Positions 1 to 7,588 of a DNA stretch of 14,124 nt are shown piece by piece. The stretch is taken from assembly GCA_905209135.1 (NCBI GenBank), contig CAJLRT010000012.1:1-14124 (forward strand). The letters are read 5' to 3'. The position numbers and the translations under genes were made by a program. This DNA is from an uncultured Eubacteriales bacterium. GTDB lineage: Bacteria; Bacillota; Clostridia; Oscillospirales; UMGS1783. The stretch's first letter is position 1, and the number at the start of each line of letters is the position of its first letter. The notes under the pieces are model-generated. The model saw only the letters and a program-made list of their open reading frames with translations, had not been told where the DNA came from and ran no database searches.

Positions 1-265
1 CGTGACCTCGGACAATCCGCGCGGGGAGAACCCTTACGCCATTCTCAAGGATATTCTGGCCGGGCTCGACGGGTTCGACACGCCGTTCGCCGTGATTGAG
101 AACCGGCGGGCCGCGACAAAGTTTGCGCTGGAGCAGGCGCGGCCGGGAGACGTGGTGCTGCTGGCCGGGAAAGGGCACGAGGATTACCAGATCATTGGGG
201 ATACTGTGTATCCCTACGACGAAAAAGAGATAGTACGGGAACTGATAAAGGGTTTGAAGGAGTGA
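1..265 (+). CDS. murE: UDP-MurNAc-tripeptide synthetase MurE, C-terminal fragment
   Basis: The gene enters from the left edge; only the last 88 or so codons are present and the frame is open to base 1. MurE adds the third stem-peptide residue to UDP-MurNAc-L-Ala-D-Glu in the cytoplasm, using ATP. The fragment opens with TSDNPRGENP. The DNPR motif is the known signature of ligases that use meso-diaminopimelate rather than lysine. It is followed by the C-terminal signature GKGHEDYQ, also typical of MurE. murF starts 46 bp downstream, so murE is the upstream partner of a ligase pair. Since the start lies outside the window, nothing can be said about its N-terminus or promoter. The identity is secure; the meso-DAP specificity is inferred from the motif. 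Confidence 0.95.
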   Translation, partial: VTSDNPRGENPYAILKDILAGLDGFDTPFAVIENRRAATKFALEQARPGDVVLLAGKGHEDYQIIGDTVYPYDEKEIVRELIKGLKE

Positions 266-274
266 CAAATTCCG

Positions 275-290
275 CGCGGCAGGGGCCGCG
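275..290 (+). other. GC-rich hairpin in the murE-murF gap
   Basis: CGCGGC and GCCGCG form a perfect 6-bp stem around the loop AGGG. No T-run follows, so it is not a classical terminator. It ends 7 nt before the murF ribosome site (GAGGAG, 298-303) and could affect mRNA stability or translation. A function is only inferred. Confidence 0.4.
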
Positions 291-311
291 TCAGAATGAG
301 GAGCACAGAGA

Positions 312-1685
312 ATGATACCGATTCCAGTGGAAACGATCCTGCAGCTTGTGGGTGGAACGCCCGACGGGGGCGACAGAAACGCATTTGTAAATCAGGTTTG
401 CATAGATTCGCGCGACGCGGCGCCGGGCTGCCTGTTCGTGGCGCTCAAAGGGGAGACGACCGACGGGCATCTCTATGCCGGCGCGGCGCGGGCTGCGGGC
501 GCTGTCGCCATACTGGCGCAGCAGGACGCTGTGCTGCCCGACCTGCCGGGGTGCTGCGTGATCCGCGTTCCGTCCACGCTCAAGGCGCTGCACGCGCTTG
601 CGGCCGGCTATAAGAAGATGTTCCGGCTGCGCACTGTCGGCGTGACCGGAAGCGTGGGAAAAACTTCGACAAAGGAATGGATTTACGCCGTTTTGGCGTG
701 CAGATACAACACTCTGAAAACAGAGGGCAATTTCAACAGCGAGACCGGCCTGCCGCTGACGGTGTTCCGGCTCGGATCGGAGCACGAGGCGGCGGTGCTG
801 GAAATGGGCATGAGCCGGCGCGGCGAGATCGCGGCGCTGACGAGGATCGCCCGGCCCGACGTTGCGGTGATTACCAATATCGGGTTTTCACACATCGAGC
901 ACCTGGGAACGCAGGAGAACATTCTCCGGGCAAAGCTGGAAATTGAACGCGGCCTGCCCCGCGACGGCGTGCTCATTCTCAACGGGGACGACCCGCTGCT
1001 GTGGCGGCTGAAGGGCACGCGCAAGCACAAGACGGTCTATTACGGCGTGGATAACCCGCAGGCGAAGTTCCGCGCGGAGAAGGTGAGCCTGCATGAAGCG
1101 GGCGCGTCTTTCGACGCGGTTACGCCCGTGGGGCGCATGCGCGCCGAGATCTGCGTGCCGGGGCGGCATCAGGTGCTCAACGCCATGGCGGCGATTGCGG
1201 CCGGGCTGTACAACGGCGTGCCCATGGCCGACTGCGTGGCCGCGCTGAAGAATTTCCAGAATGCGGGTATGCGGCAGAACATATTTGAGCACAATGGTAT
1301 TGGAATTATTGAGGACTGCTACAACGCCGCGCCCGACTCGATGCGCGCCGCGTTCACCCTGCTGAAGCAGCGGCGGCCCAGCCGGATTGCAGTTCTTTCC
1401 GACATGCTGGAGCTGGGCGGGATGTCCGAACAGCTTCACCGGGAAGTGGGGGCGGCGGCGGCCGAGAGCTGCGATATACTGCTGGCCTACGGCGCGCAGT
1501 CGAAATACACCTGCGAGGGGGCGCTTGCAGGCGGCATGCCCCCGGAGAACGTGCTCTGGTTTGACAAGCGGGACCCTGTGGTGCTACAATTAAAACGACT
1601 GGCAAAAACAGGGGACAGCATTCTGTTCAAGGGCAGCCGCGGGATGCAGACGGAGCTCGTTCTGCGCGCATTTCTGGAACAGTAG
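312..1685 (+). CDS. murF: UDP-MurNAc-tripeptide:D-Ala-D-Ala ligase MurF
   Basis: MurF attaches D-Ala-D-Ala to UDP-MurNAc-tripeptide in the cytoplasm with ATP, finishing the pentapeptide precursor. The 457-residue length is normal for the family. An N-terminal substrate-binding domain (about residues 25-100, with IDSRDAAPGCLFVAL) precedes the ATPase domain. The P-loop GVTGSVGKTSTK lies at 110-121, EGNFNSETGLPLT at 138-150, EMGMSRRGEIA at 164-174 and TNIGFSHIEHLG at 188-199. The C-terminal domain carries the MurF hallmark DCYNAAPDSM (canonical form YNANP.S). The ATG is supported by GAGGAG 8 nt upstream. It sits between murE and mraY, the usual place in dcw clusters. Confidence 0.97.
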   Translation: MIPIPVETILQLVGGTPDGGDRNAFVNQVCIDSRDAAPGCLFVALKGETTDGHLYAGAARAAGAVAILAQQDAVLPDLPGCCVIRVPSTLKALHALAAGYKKMFRLRTVGVTGSVGKTSTKEWIYAVLACRYNTLKTEGNFNSETGLPLTVFRLGSEHEAAVLEMGMSRRGEIAALTRIARPDVAVITNIGFSHIEHLGTQENILRAKLEIERGLPRDGVLILNGDDPLLWRLKGTRKHKTVYYGVDNPQAKFRAEKVSLHEAGASFDAVTPVGRMRAEICVPGRHQVLNAMAAIAAGLYNGVPMADCVAALKNFQNAGMRQNIFEHNGIGIIEDCYNAAPDSMRAAFTLLKQRRPSRIAVLSDMLELGGMSEQLHREVGAAAAESCDILLAYGAQSKYTCEGALAGGMPPENVLWFDKRDPVVLQLKRLAKTGDSILFKGSRGMQTELVLRAFLEQ

Positions 1686-1735
1686 CGCAATTTCCCCGGG
1701 AATCTGGCGCGCCTCCCGCCATCAAGGGGGCAAGC

Positions 1736-1750
1736 GGCCGCTGGGCGGCC
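1736..1750 (+). other. GC-rich hairpin before mraY
   Basis: GGCCGC and GCGGCC form a perfect 6-bp stem with a TGG loop in the 81-bp murF-mraY gap. It lies 6 nt before the mraY ribosome site (GGAG, 1757-1760). No T-run follows, so transcription probably continues. A role in processing or translation control is inference. Confidence 0.4.
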
Positions 1751-1766
1751 CGTTATGGAGTGAACT

Positions 1767-2756
1767 ATGCCGACACAGGAAATAATTTTGGCCGGCGTGA
1801 CGGCCTTTGTGATTACGGCCCTGCTGGGCCCGCTTATGATTCCGGTGCTGAAAAAGCTCAAATTCGGGCAGAGCATACTGGAAGAGGGGCCCTCCTGGCA
1901 CAAGAGCAAGCAGGGGATTCCCACCATGGGCGGGATTCTGTTCGGCGTGGGCATTCTCGCGGCGTTTCTGATCGCCGGCTACGGATATTACATGCATGGG
2001 GACGTCACCGTGCTCGCGGCCCTCGTCCTCGCCCTCGTGTTCGGCGCGATCGGTTTCTGCGACGACTACATCAAAGTGAAAAAGAAGCGCAACCTCGGCC
2101 TTACCGCCATGCAGAAGCTGATTCTGCAGGTGCTCGCCACGGCGGCGTTTCTGATTTTTCTGTATTCCCGCGGCGCGATTACCACAAGTATTCTGATTCC
2201 GTTTACAAATATCGTGCTCGAACTGGGGCTGGCGTATTATATACTGGCGCTTTTGCTGATTGTGGGCATGGTGAACGCGGTGAATTTTACCGACGGGCTG
2301 GACGGTCTGCTGTCCGCGGTGACGATTCCGGTCATGCTCTTCTGTCTGGCGGCGGGGCTGCGCTGCGGGGCGCAGTCCGTATCGGTGCTGGCAAGCGCCG
2401 TAGTCGGCGGCCTTGCGGGCTTCCTCATTTTCAACTTCCATCCCGCAAAGATATTCATGGGGGACACGGGCTCGCTGTTCCTGGGCGGCGCGGTCATGGG
2501 ACTGCTGTTCTGCCTCAATATCCCGGAGATCGTGATCATTGCCGGGATTGTCTATGTGATAGAGCTTTTGTCCGTCGTTTTGCAGGTGCTCGTATATAAA
2601 CTCACGAAAAAGCGTATATTTAAAATGGCCCCGATTCATCATCACTTTGAAATGTGCGGATGGAGCGAAGTGAAGATCGTGTGCGTGTTCACCCTGATTT
2701 CGCTGATCGCATGCGCGATCGCCTACCTTGCGACAGGGAGCTTCTACTGTAAATAA
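1767..2756 (+). CDS. mraY: Phospho-MurNAc-pentapeptide transferase MraY (lipid I synthesis)
   Basis: This integral membrane enzyme moves phospho-MurNAc-pentapeptide from UDP to undecaprenyl phosphate, forming lipid I. The 329 residues and roughly ten hydrophobic segments fit a Gram-positive MraY. Family motifs appear in order: the PTMGG region at 52-56, the catalytic DDYIKVKKK at 99-107, NFTDGLDG at 173-180 with the third acidic site, MGDTGS at 231-236, and the histidine motif PIHHHFE at 289-295. The ATG is preceded by GGAG with 6 nt spacing. In many Firmicutes murD follows mraY; here the SEDS gene follows after 28 bp. Confidence 0.97.
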   Translation: MPTQEIILAGVTAFVITALLGPLMIPVLKKLKFGQSILEEGPSWHKSKQGIPTMGGILFGVGILAAFLIAGYGYYMHGDVTVLAALVLALVFGAIGFCDDYIKVKKKRNLGLTAMQKLILQVLATAAFLIFLYSRGAITTSILIPFTNIVLELGLAYYILALLLIVGMVNAVNFTDGLDGLLSAVTIPVMLFCLAAGLRCGAQSVSVLASAVVGGLAGFLIFNFHPAKIFMGDTGSLFLGGAVMGLLFCLNIPEIVIIAGIVYVIELLSVVLQVLVYKLTKKRIFKMAPIHHHFEMCGWSEVKIVCVFTLISLIACAIAYLATGSFYCK

Positions 2757-2784
2757 CAGAGTTTAGTCCGTTGGGAGACAGCCT

Positions 2785-3951
2785 ATGGAAACAAGAGCGC
2801 GGCGCGTGGCCGCACAACCGAATAGAGCAAAGCGGGAAACGAAGACCTCCTTTTTCATCAAGGAGCCGATGGATATGACCTTTTTTATCCTGGTCCTGGT
2901 GATTCTGGCCATCGGTCTTGTCATGATGTTTTCCGCCAGTTTTGCGACCGCCTACTTCGAGGAGGGGGACAGCTACTACTACATCAAGCGGCAGCTCACT
3001 TTCGCCCTGCTCGGCTGCACCATTATGGTTTTTACTTCCAAGATCAACTATAAATATTTGAAAATGGTTTCCTGGCTGTTTTACGGCGGTTCGGTCGTGC
3101 TGCTGATTCTCGTGCTGCTGGTGGGTACGGGCGACGGCGTTGAAAAGCGCTGGCTCAACCTCGGGTTCACGACCATTCAGCCGTCCGAGCTGGCAAAACT
3201 CGCCGTTATCATACTGCTGGCCTATTACTTCTCCCGCAACTACCAGTACCTGAAAAAGCCCGTCAAGGGCGTTCTGGTCCCGTTTATGATTATTGGGCTT
3301 GCGGCGGGGCTCGTACTGCTGGAGCCGCACCTTTCCGGCGCGATCCTGATTTTGTCCGTCGGGCTCTGCATGATGATCGTTGCGGGCTGTAACTTCACCC
3401 TGCTGAGCGCAACGGGCGTGGTGGGCGCCATCGGCCTGTATTTTTTCTCCATGAACACCGACTATATGCGCCGCCGCATTGAGATCTGGCTGCATCCGGA
3501 ATCTGACCCGCGCGGCGACGGGTACCAGACGCTGCAGTCGCTCTACGCGATCGGCTCGGGCGGGCTGACCGGGCTTGGGCTCGGGCAGAGCCGCCAGAAA
3601 TACCTGTATATCCCGGAGCCGCAGAACGACTTTGTGTTTTCCATTGTCGCGGAGGAGCTGGGCTTTATCGGCTGCCTGATTATCCTGGCGCTGTTCGCCG
3701 TGCTGATTTACCGGGGGTTTGTCATCGCGATGCGTTCGGACGACAAGTTCGGTTCGTTCATGGTGTTCGGCATTGTCATGCGCGTTGCGGTGCAGGTGCT
3801 GCTGAACGTCGCTGTTGTGACAAACGCGATTCCGGTCACGGGCATTTCGCTGCCCTTCTTCAGTTCGGGCGGTACGGCGCTTGTCATACTGCTGTTTGAG
3901 ATGGGAATCGTACTGTCGGTGTCCCGGCAGTCCAACCTGACCAAAACCTGA
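2785..3951 (+). CDS. ftsW: SEDS-family peptidoglycan polymerase, FtsW/SpoVE type
   Basis: A polytopic membrane glycosyltransferase of the SEDS family, which polymerises lipid II together with a class B penicillin-binding protein. About 28 basic, probably cytoplasmic residues precede the first membrane segment (32-52). Family motifs: KRWLNLGFTTIQPSELAK (121-138), the GYQTLQSLYAIGSGGLTGLG loop (246-265), PEPQNDFVFSIVAEELGFIG (277-296) and GISLPFFSSGGTA (353-365). Asp282 in PEPQNDF lines up with the aspartate known to be essential in SEDS enzymes. The ATG has GGGAG 7 nt upstream. Its position before murG is where Bacillus has spoVE, so a sporulation or general division role cannot be told apart from sequence alone; RodA is less likely by context. 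Confidence 0.93.
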   Translation: METRARRVAAQPNRAKRETKTSFFIKEPMDMTFFILVLVILAIGLVMMFSASFATAYFEEGDSYYYIKRQLTFALLGCTIMVFTSKINYKYLKMVSWLFYGGSVVLLILVLLVGTGDGVEKRWLNLGFTTIQPSELAKLAVIILLAYYFSRNYQYLKKPVKGVLVPFMIIGLAAGLVLLEPHLSGAILILSVGLCMMIVAGCNFTLLSATGVVGAIGLYFFSMNTDYMRRRIEIWLHPESDPRGDGYQTLQSLYAIGSGGLTGLGLGQSRQKYLYIPEPQNDFVFSIVAEELGFIGCLIILALFAVLIYRGFVIAMRSDDKFGSFMVFGIVMRVAVQVLLNVAVVTNAIPVTGISLPFFSSGGTALVILLFEMGIVLSVSRQSNLTKT

Positions 3952-3962
3952 GGGGGGACGGT

Positions 3963-5093
3963 ATGAATTACGTACTTGCCGGCGGGGGCACGGGCGGACA
4001 TATCAACCCCGCCATTGCCATTGCAAAGGAGATCCAGAAACGGGACCCGGAGGCAAAGCTGCTGTTTATCGGCACGGACGACGGCATGGAGAGCAGCCTT
4101 GTGCCCCGGGAGGGGTTCGACATTGCGTTTATCAAAGTGCGCGGCTTCAGCCGCGCCCACGGCATACGCGGGCTGCACCGCAACGCCGCGAACGCGTACA
4201 TGGCCTTCAAGGCGAGCGTGGAGGCAAAGGGGATTATCAAGAAGTTCGGCGCGGACGTCGTGATCGGCACCGGCGGGTACGTAAGCGGCCCGGCGGTGCT
4301 TGGCGCAAAGTTCGCCGGCGTGCCGTCGGTCGTGCATGAACAGAATGCGTTTGCCGGCGTGACGACGCGCATGGTGTCCAAATACGCCGCCCGCGTCCTG
4401 CTTTCGTTTGAGCGGACGATCGGGCTGCAGGATAAGCGCAACACCGTCGTAACCGGCAACCCGGTCCGCGAGAGCCTGCTGCTTGCCGACAGGGACGCCG
4501 CGCGCGCCAGGCTCGGGCTGGACGAACGGCCCATGATCCTGTCCTACGGCGGCAGCCTCGGCGCGCGTGAGGTGAACACGGCGGTAGCCTATGTCCTAAG
4601 CCGCTCCCAGCAGGACGGCCTGTTCCAGCATATCCATGCCACAGGCTCGATTGACCGAAAAAGGGCCATGGGCCTTTTGGACGAATACGGCGTGCGCACC
4701 GACGGGAGCACGGGAATTACCGTGACGGAATACATCTATAATATGGACGAATGCATCGCGGCCTGCGACATGCTCATCACCCGTTCCGGCGCGATTACGC
4801 TGGCGGAGCTGACCTGCCTCGGCAAGCCTGCGATTCTGATCCCTTCGCCGAATGTGACGGAGAACCACCAGTACCACAATGCGTGCGTGCTGCGCGATGC
4901 GGGCGCGGCCGTCATGATTGAGGAAAAGGACCTGACGGGAGAAACGCTCTACGAGACGCTGCTGGAGATCGCCTGCGACAGCGGCGTGATGCGCGAGATG
5001 GGGCGGCGCTCCAGGGACCTTGCGCATATGCGGGCGGCGCAGCGGATCGTCGACGAGATCGAAGCTGTCTGCGCGCTGCGCAAAAACGCCTGA
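3963..5093 (+). CDS. murG: UDP-GlcNAc:lipid I GlcNAc transferase MurG (lipid II synthesis)
   Basis: MurG is a membrane-associated GT-B glycosyltransferase on the cytoplasmic face that adds GlcNAc to lipid I to make lipid II. The 376 residues are close to the usual length. The first glycine-rich loop GGTGGHINPA is at 8-17, GTGGYVSGP at 102-110, HEQNAFAG at 125-132, the second-domain loop YGGSLGARE at 195-203, and the UDP-GlcNAc site TRSGAITLAEL at 273-283, with GKPAILIPSP and NHQYHNA after it. The gap to ftsW is only 11 bp, and the ftsW stop TGA runs into the ribosome site AGGGGGG, which suggests coupled translation. Confidence 0.97.
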   Translation: MNYVLAGGGTGGHINPAIAIAKEIQKRDPEAKLLFIGTDDGMESSLVPREGFDIAFIKVRGFSRAHGIRGLHRNAANAYMAFKASVEAKGIIKKFGADVVIGTGGYVSGPAVLGAKFAGVPSVVHEQNAFAGVTTRMVSKYAARVLLSFERTIGLQDKRNTVVTGNPVRESLLLADRDAARARLGLDERPMILSYGGSLGAREVNTAVAYVLSRSQQDGLFQHIHATGSIDRKRAMGLLDEYGVRTDGSTGITVTEYIYNMDECIAACDMLITRSGAITLAELTCLGKPAILIPSPNVTENHQYHNACVLRDAGAAVMIEEKDLTGETLYETLLEIACDSGVMREMGRRSRDLAHMRAAQRIVDEIEAVCALRKNA

Positions 5094-5112
5094 TTTTACG
5101 GATACGAACCAA

Positions 5113-5143
5113 TTACACAACTTCCAAAGCCGCGGCATACTAT
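5113..5143 (+). promoter_or_regulatory. Possible weak promoter before murA
   Basis: TTACAC (5113-5118) and TACTAT (5138-5143) are separated by 19 nt in an AT-rich patch of the 80-bp murG-murA gap. Both hexamers and the spacing deviate from the consensus. An imperfect inverted repeat (AAAGCC 5126-5131, GGCTTT 5155-5160) overlaps it and ends just before the murA ribosome site GGAGG (5162-5166). Read-through from upstream is at least as likely. Confidence 0.25.
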
Positions 5144-5173
5144 AAATTGTAAAAGGCTTTCGGAGGTTGGGTT

Positions 5174-6442
5174 ATGGGTAAACTTGTAATACAGGGGCAG
5201 AACCGGCTGGAAGGGAAACTTTCCGTGCACGGCTCTAAAAACAGCGTTCTGCCGATTCTTGCCGCTACTATGATCGGCAGGGGACAGAGTGTGATAGAAA
5301 ATTGTCCGGACCTTTCGGATACTGCCGCCGCCTGCGATATACTGCGCCAGCTCGGCTGCAGCGTCTGGCTGGAAAACGGCGCCGCCATTGTGGAAAACGG
5401 CGGCTACGGCAGCAATAAGATCCCGGAAAAGCTGATGCGGAAGATGCGCTCTTCTGTCATGTTTCTGGGCGCGATTCTGAGCCGGGACGGCTCGGCCGTC
5501 ATCAGTTTCCCCGGCGGGTGCGAACTGGGGCCCAGGCCCATTGACCTACATATGAGCGCCCTGTCCCAGATGGGGGTCAAATTCAGGGAAGAGGGCGGAT
5601 ACCTCTACTGCACCTGCCCGCGCGGCCTGCAGGGGGCGGACGTCACGCTCTCCATTCCCAGCGTCGGCGCTACCGAGAATGTAATGCTCGCCGCAGTGTG
5701 CGCCAAGGGCGATACGGTGATTGTCAACGCCGCGCGCGAGCCGGAGATCGAGGACCTGGCAAATTTCCTGAACAAAATGGGCGCGAAGATCACCGGCGCG
5801 GGGAGCGACAGCATGCGTATCAGCGGCGTAAGCGCACTGCACGGGACCTGCCACACCATTATACCCGACCGTATTGTGGCGGCCACCTATATTCTGGGCG
5901 CGGTGATGGCCGGCGGTCACTGCCGGATTGAGGGCGTAAACACGCGGCACATGTCCTCTGTGCTTGCCGAACTCAAGGAGATGGATATTCCGCTTGTCAT
6001 CACAGACGACAGCGTCACGGTCAAATCGGAGAAACGGCCGCGCGCGCCCAAGCTGATCCGCACGGCGTATTACCCGGGCTTCCCGACCGACGCACAGGCG
6101 CTGATGATGGCGCTGGCGAGCATCTGCAACGGTTCGTCCATGTTTATTGAAACCGTTTTTCAGAGCCGGTATAAGCATGTGGGCGAACTGGCGCGCATGG
6201 GTGCGAATATCCATGTGGAGCAGCGCGTTGCCGTTGTGGACGGCGTGGAGCGGCTCTGGGGCGCGAACGTGGAGGCGACCGACCTGCGCGGCGGCGCGGC
6301 GCTCATGATCGCGGCGCTGGCGGCCGAGGGGACGACGGTGATCGACCGGATCGACCATATAGACAGGGGATACGAACACCCGGAAGTGCTTCTGCGGGAG
6401 CTGGGTGCAAATATTCAAAGGATACAGGACGATGAAGTATAG
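5174..6442 (+). CDS. murA: UDP-GlcNAc 1-carboxyvinyltransferase MurA
   Basis: MurA transfers enolpyruvate from PEP to UDP-GlcNAc, the first committed step of peptidoglycan synthesis, in the cytoplasm. The 422 residues match the family. The N-terminal substrate site GSKNSVLPILAA has Lys22 and Asn23 at their canonical numbers. The active-site loop ISFPGGCELGPRPIDLH carries Cys116, the residue that fosfomycin alkylates (Cys115 in E. coli). PGFPTDAQAL holds Asp306, matching the catalytic Asp305 of E. coli. RGGAALMIAALAAEG is the late conserved block. The ATG has GGAGG 7 nt upstream. The 3' end overlaps divIB by 11 bp. Many Firmicutes carry murB near this point of the cluster; here it is murA. Firmicutes often have a second MurA, and this could be either paralogue. 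Confidence 0.96.
   Translation: MGKLVIQGQNRLEGKLSVHGSKNSVLPILAATMIGRGQSVIENCPDLSDTAAACDILRQLGCSVWLENGAAIVENGGYGSNKIPEKLMRKMRSSVMFLGAILSRDGSAVISFPGGCELGPRPIDLHMSALSQMGVKFREEGGYLYCTCPRGLQGADVTLSIPSVGATENVMLAAVCAKGDTVIVNAAREPEIEDLANFLNKMGAKITGAGSDSMRISGVSALHGTCHTIIPDRIVAATYILGAVMAGGHCRIEGVNTRHMSSVLAELKEMDIPLVITDDSVTVKSEKRPRAPKLIRTAYYPGFPTDAQALMMALASICNGSSMFIETVFQSRYKHVGELARMGANIHVEQRVAVVDGVERLWGANVEATDLRGGAALMIAALAAEGTTVIDRIDHIDRGYEHPEVLLRELGANIQRIQDDEV
6417..6422 (+). promoter_or_regulatory. Ribosome binding site choosing the divIB start
   Basis: AAAGGA lies 9 nt before ATG 6432, inside the end of murA. A GTG at 6405 also has a GGGAG upstream, but it would lengthen the overlap with murA to 38 bp. 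The ATG is preferred because the lysine-rich N-terminus MKYSKKQLREKQ then begins at once, as in DivIB-type proteins. Confidence 0.55.
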
Positions 6443-7490
6443 CAAAAAGCAGCTACGGGAAAAACAGAAGACGCAGGCGCAGCTAAGCCGGCTGGTGCAG
6501 GACAGCCAGGGCTTGGCGCGCCCTGCCGCGCCGCCGCAGGAACAGGCTCCTGCGCGGCCGCCGAAGCGCAGCGCTACAAAGCCGAAAAAAGCCGACTCTG
6601 CAAAGGTGCGCGCCAAAGGCGGACAGGCTGGAGTAAACACGCAGAAAAAGGCCGCCCCGGCGCAAAAGGCAAAGGGCAAAAAAACAACGAAAAAAGCATC
6701 AAAACAGATCAAGGGGCAGACGGCCGCGCTTCAGGATTACAGGGACATGCCCGCCGCCAAGCGAAAAAAACGCAAGCGCAACGCGATTTTGTACATAATG
6801 ATCGTTCTGCTGCTCGTGGGGATTGCGGTGATTTCATCCGTAACGATATTTTTTAACATTATCAATATTGAAGTGATCGGCGATTCCCGGTATGCTAAGG
6901 ATAAGATTGAAAGCGCTTCCGGGATTCTGGAGGGCCAGAACATGTTCCGGCTGGACAAGTTCGAGATTGAGCAGTCGATGGTAAAACAGCTCCCGTACCT
7001 CAAGACTGTGAGTATTAAGCGAAAGCTACCCGATACGCTGGAGATACACGTGGAGGACACCACGGCCGTTGCGGCGGTAAAAACGGCGGCGGGATACGTG
7101 CTGATCGACGCGGACTCCAAAATGCTGGAGCTGGCCGCGCAGCTGCCGGAGACGACGGTGGAGGTCATCGGCGCGGAGCTCGGGAAGTTCGAACCGGGCG
7201 AAACGGCAGAATTCGGCAACGAGAACGCGGCGGAGCTGATCCGCCTGCTTGTAACCGAACTCAAGAGCGCAGGGATTTTAGACGGTGCAACATCCATCAA
7301 CGTGACAAAGCGGCACGACCTGTCCTTTGTCTACAACGATGTGATCCAGTGTGAGCTCGGTACGATGAGCGACCTTTCCGTTAAGATAAAGATGATTGCG
7401 CAGGTGCTGGAGGAAAACCCGCTGGACACCAAGGCGGAAATTGACGCGACGGACGCCAATCGAGTCTACTATAGGCCTCAATATAATTAA
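6432..7490 (+). CDS. divIB: Cell-division protein DivIB/FtsQ, POTRA domain
   Basis: A bitopic membrane protein of the divisome that acts with FtsL and DivIC to recruit and control septal wall synthesis. From ATG 6432 it has 352 residues. Residues 1-117 form an unusually long cytoplasmic tail rich in Lys, Ala, Gln and Pro, ending in KRKKRKRN. One membrane segment spans about 118-141. A POTRA domain follows (about 142-210; FNIINIEVIGDSRYAKDKIE, then SGILEGQNMF and LPYLKTVSIKRKLPDTLEI), then the FtsQ/DivIB extracellular domain. The start overlaps murA by 11 bp, so the two are likely cotranslated. The POTRA and context make the call firm; the tail itself is low-complexity and would align poorly. 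Confidence 0.9.
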   Translation: MKYSKKQLREKQKTQAQLSRLVQDSQGLARPAAPPQEQAPARPPKRSATKPKKADSAKVRAKGGQAGVNTQKKAAPAQKAKGKKTTKKASKQIKGQTAALQDYRDMPAAKRKKRKRNAILYIMIVLLLVGIAVISSVTIFFNIINIEVIGDSRYAKDKIESASGILEGQNMFRLDKFEIEQSMVKQLPYLKTVSIKRKLPDTLEIHVEDTTAVAAVKTAAGYVLIDADSKMLELAAQLPETTVEVIGAELGKFEPGETAEFGNENAAELIRLLVTELKSAGILDGATSINVTKRHDLSFVYNDVIQCELGTMSDLSVKIKMIAQVLEENPLDTKAEIDATDANRVYYRPQYN

Positions 7491-7527
7491 AAATTATGGA
7501 AATTTGCGCTTTTTTCCTATCTGCCTA

Positions 7528-7556
7528 TTGAATTATGGCGTAAAAAAATATATGAT
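7528..7556 (+). promoter_or_regulatory. Sigma-A-type promoter for ftsZ
   Basis: TTGAAT (7528-7533) and TATGAT (7551-7556) are spaced by exactly 17 nt in a strongly AT-rich 98-bp gap, the most promoter-like site of the + strand cluster. Transcription would begin near 7563, just before AAGGAG (7573-7578) and the ftsZ ATG at 7589. No strong terminator separates divIB from this site, so ftsZ probably receives both read-through and its own transcription. Confidence 0.7.
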
Positions 7557-7588
7557 ATTATAAGTACAGGAAAAGGAGTGTCATTTGA

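Noticed and set aside
1695-1741. CCCGGG, GGCGCGCC and GCGGCCGC (SmaI, AscI and NotI sites) within 47 bp look like a cloning linker.
   Set aside because: They lie in a normal intergenic gap of a continuous, intact dcw cluster in GC-rich DNA; no vector sequence is seen. Chance is the better explanation.
291-7481. Many long frames on the opposite strand of the dcw genes, for example 1722-2645 and 5546-6712 on the - strand.
   Set aside because: They lie fully inside well-identified genes, are rich in Arg, His and Gln as expected of antisense frames in GC-rich DNA, and have no family motifs.
7505-7516. T-run in GCGCTTTTTTCC after divIB as a terminator.
   Set aside because: Only a poor AT stem (GGAAA/TTTCC) can form around it, so efficient termination is unlikely.
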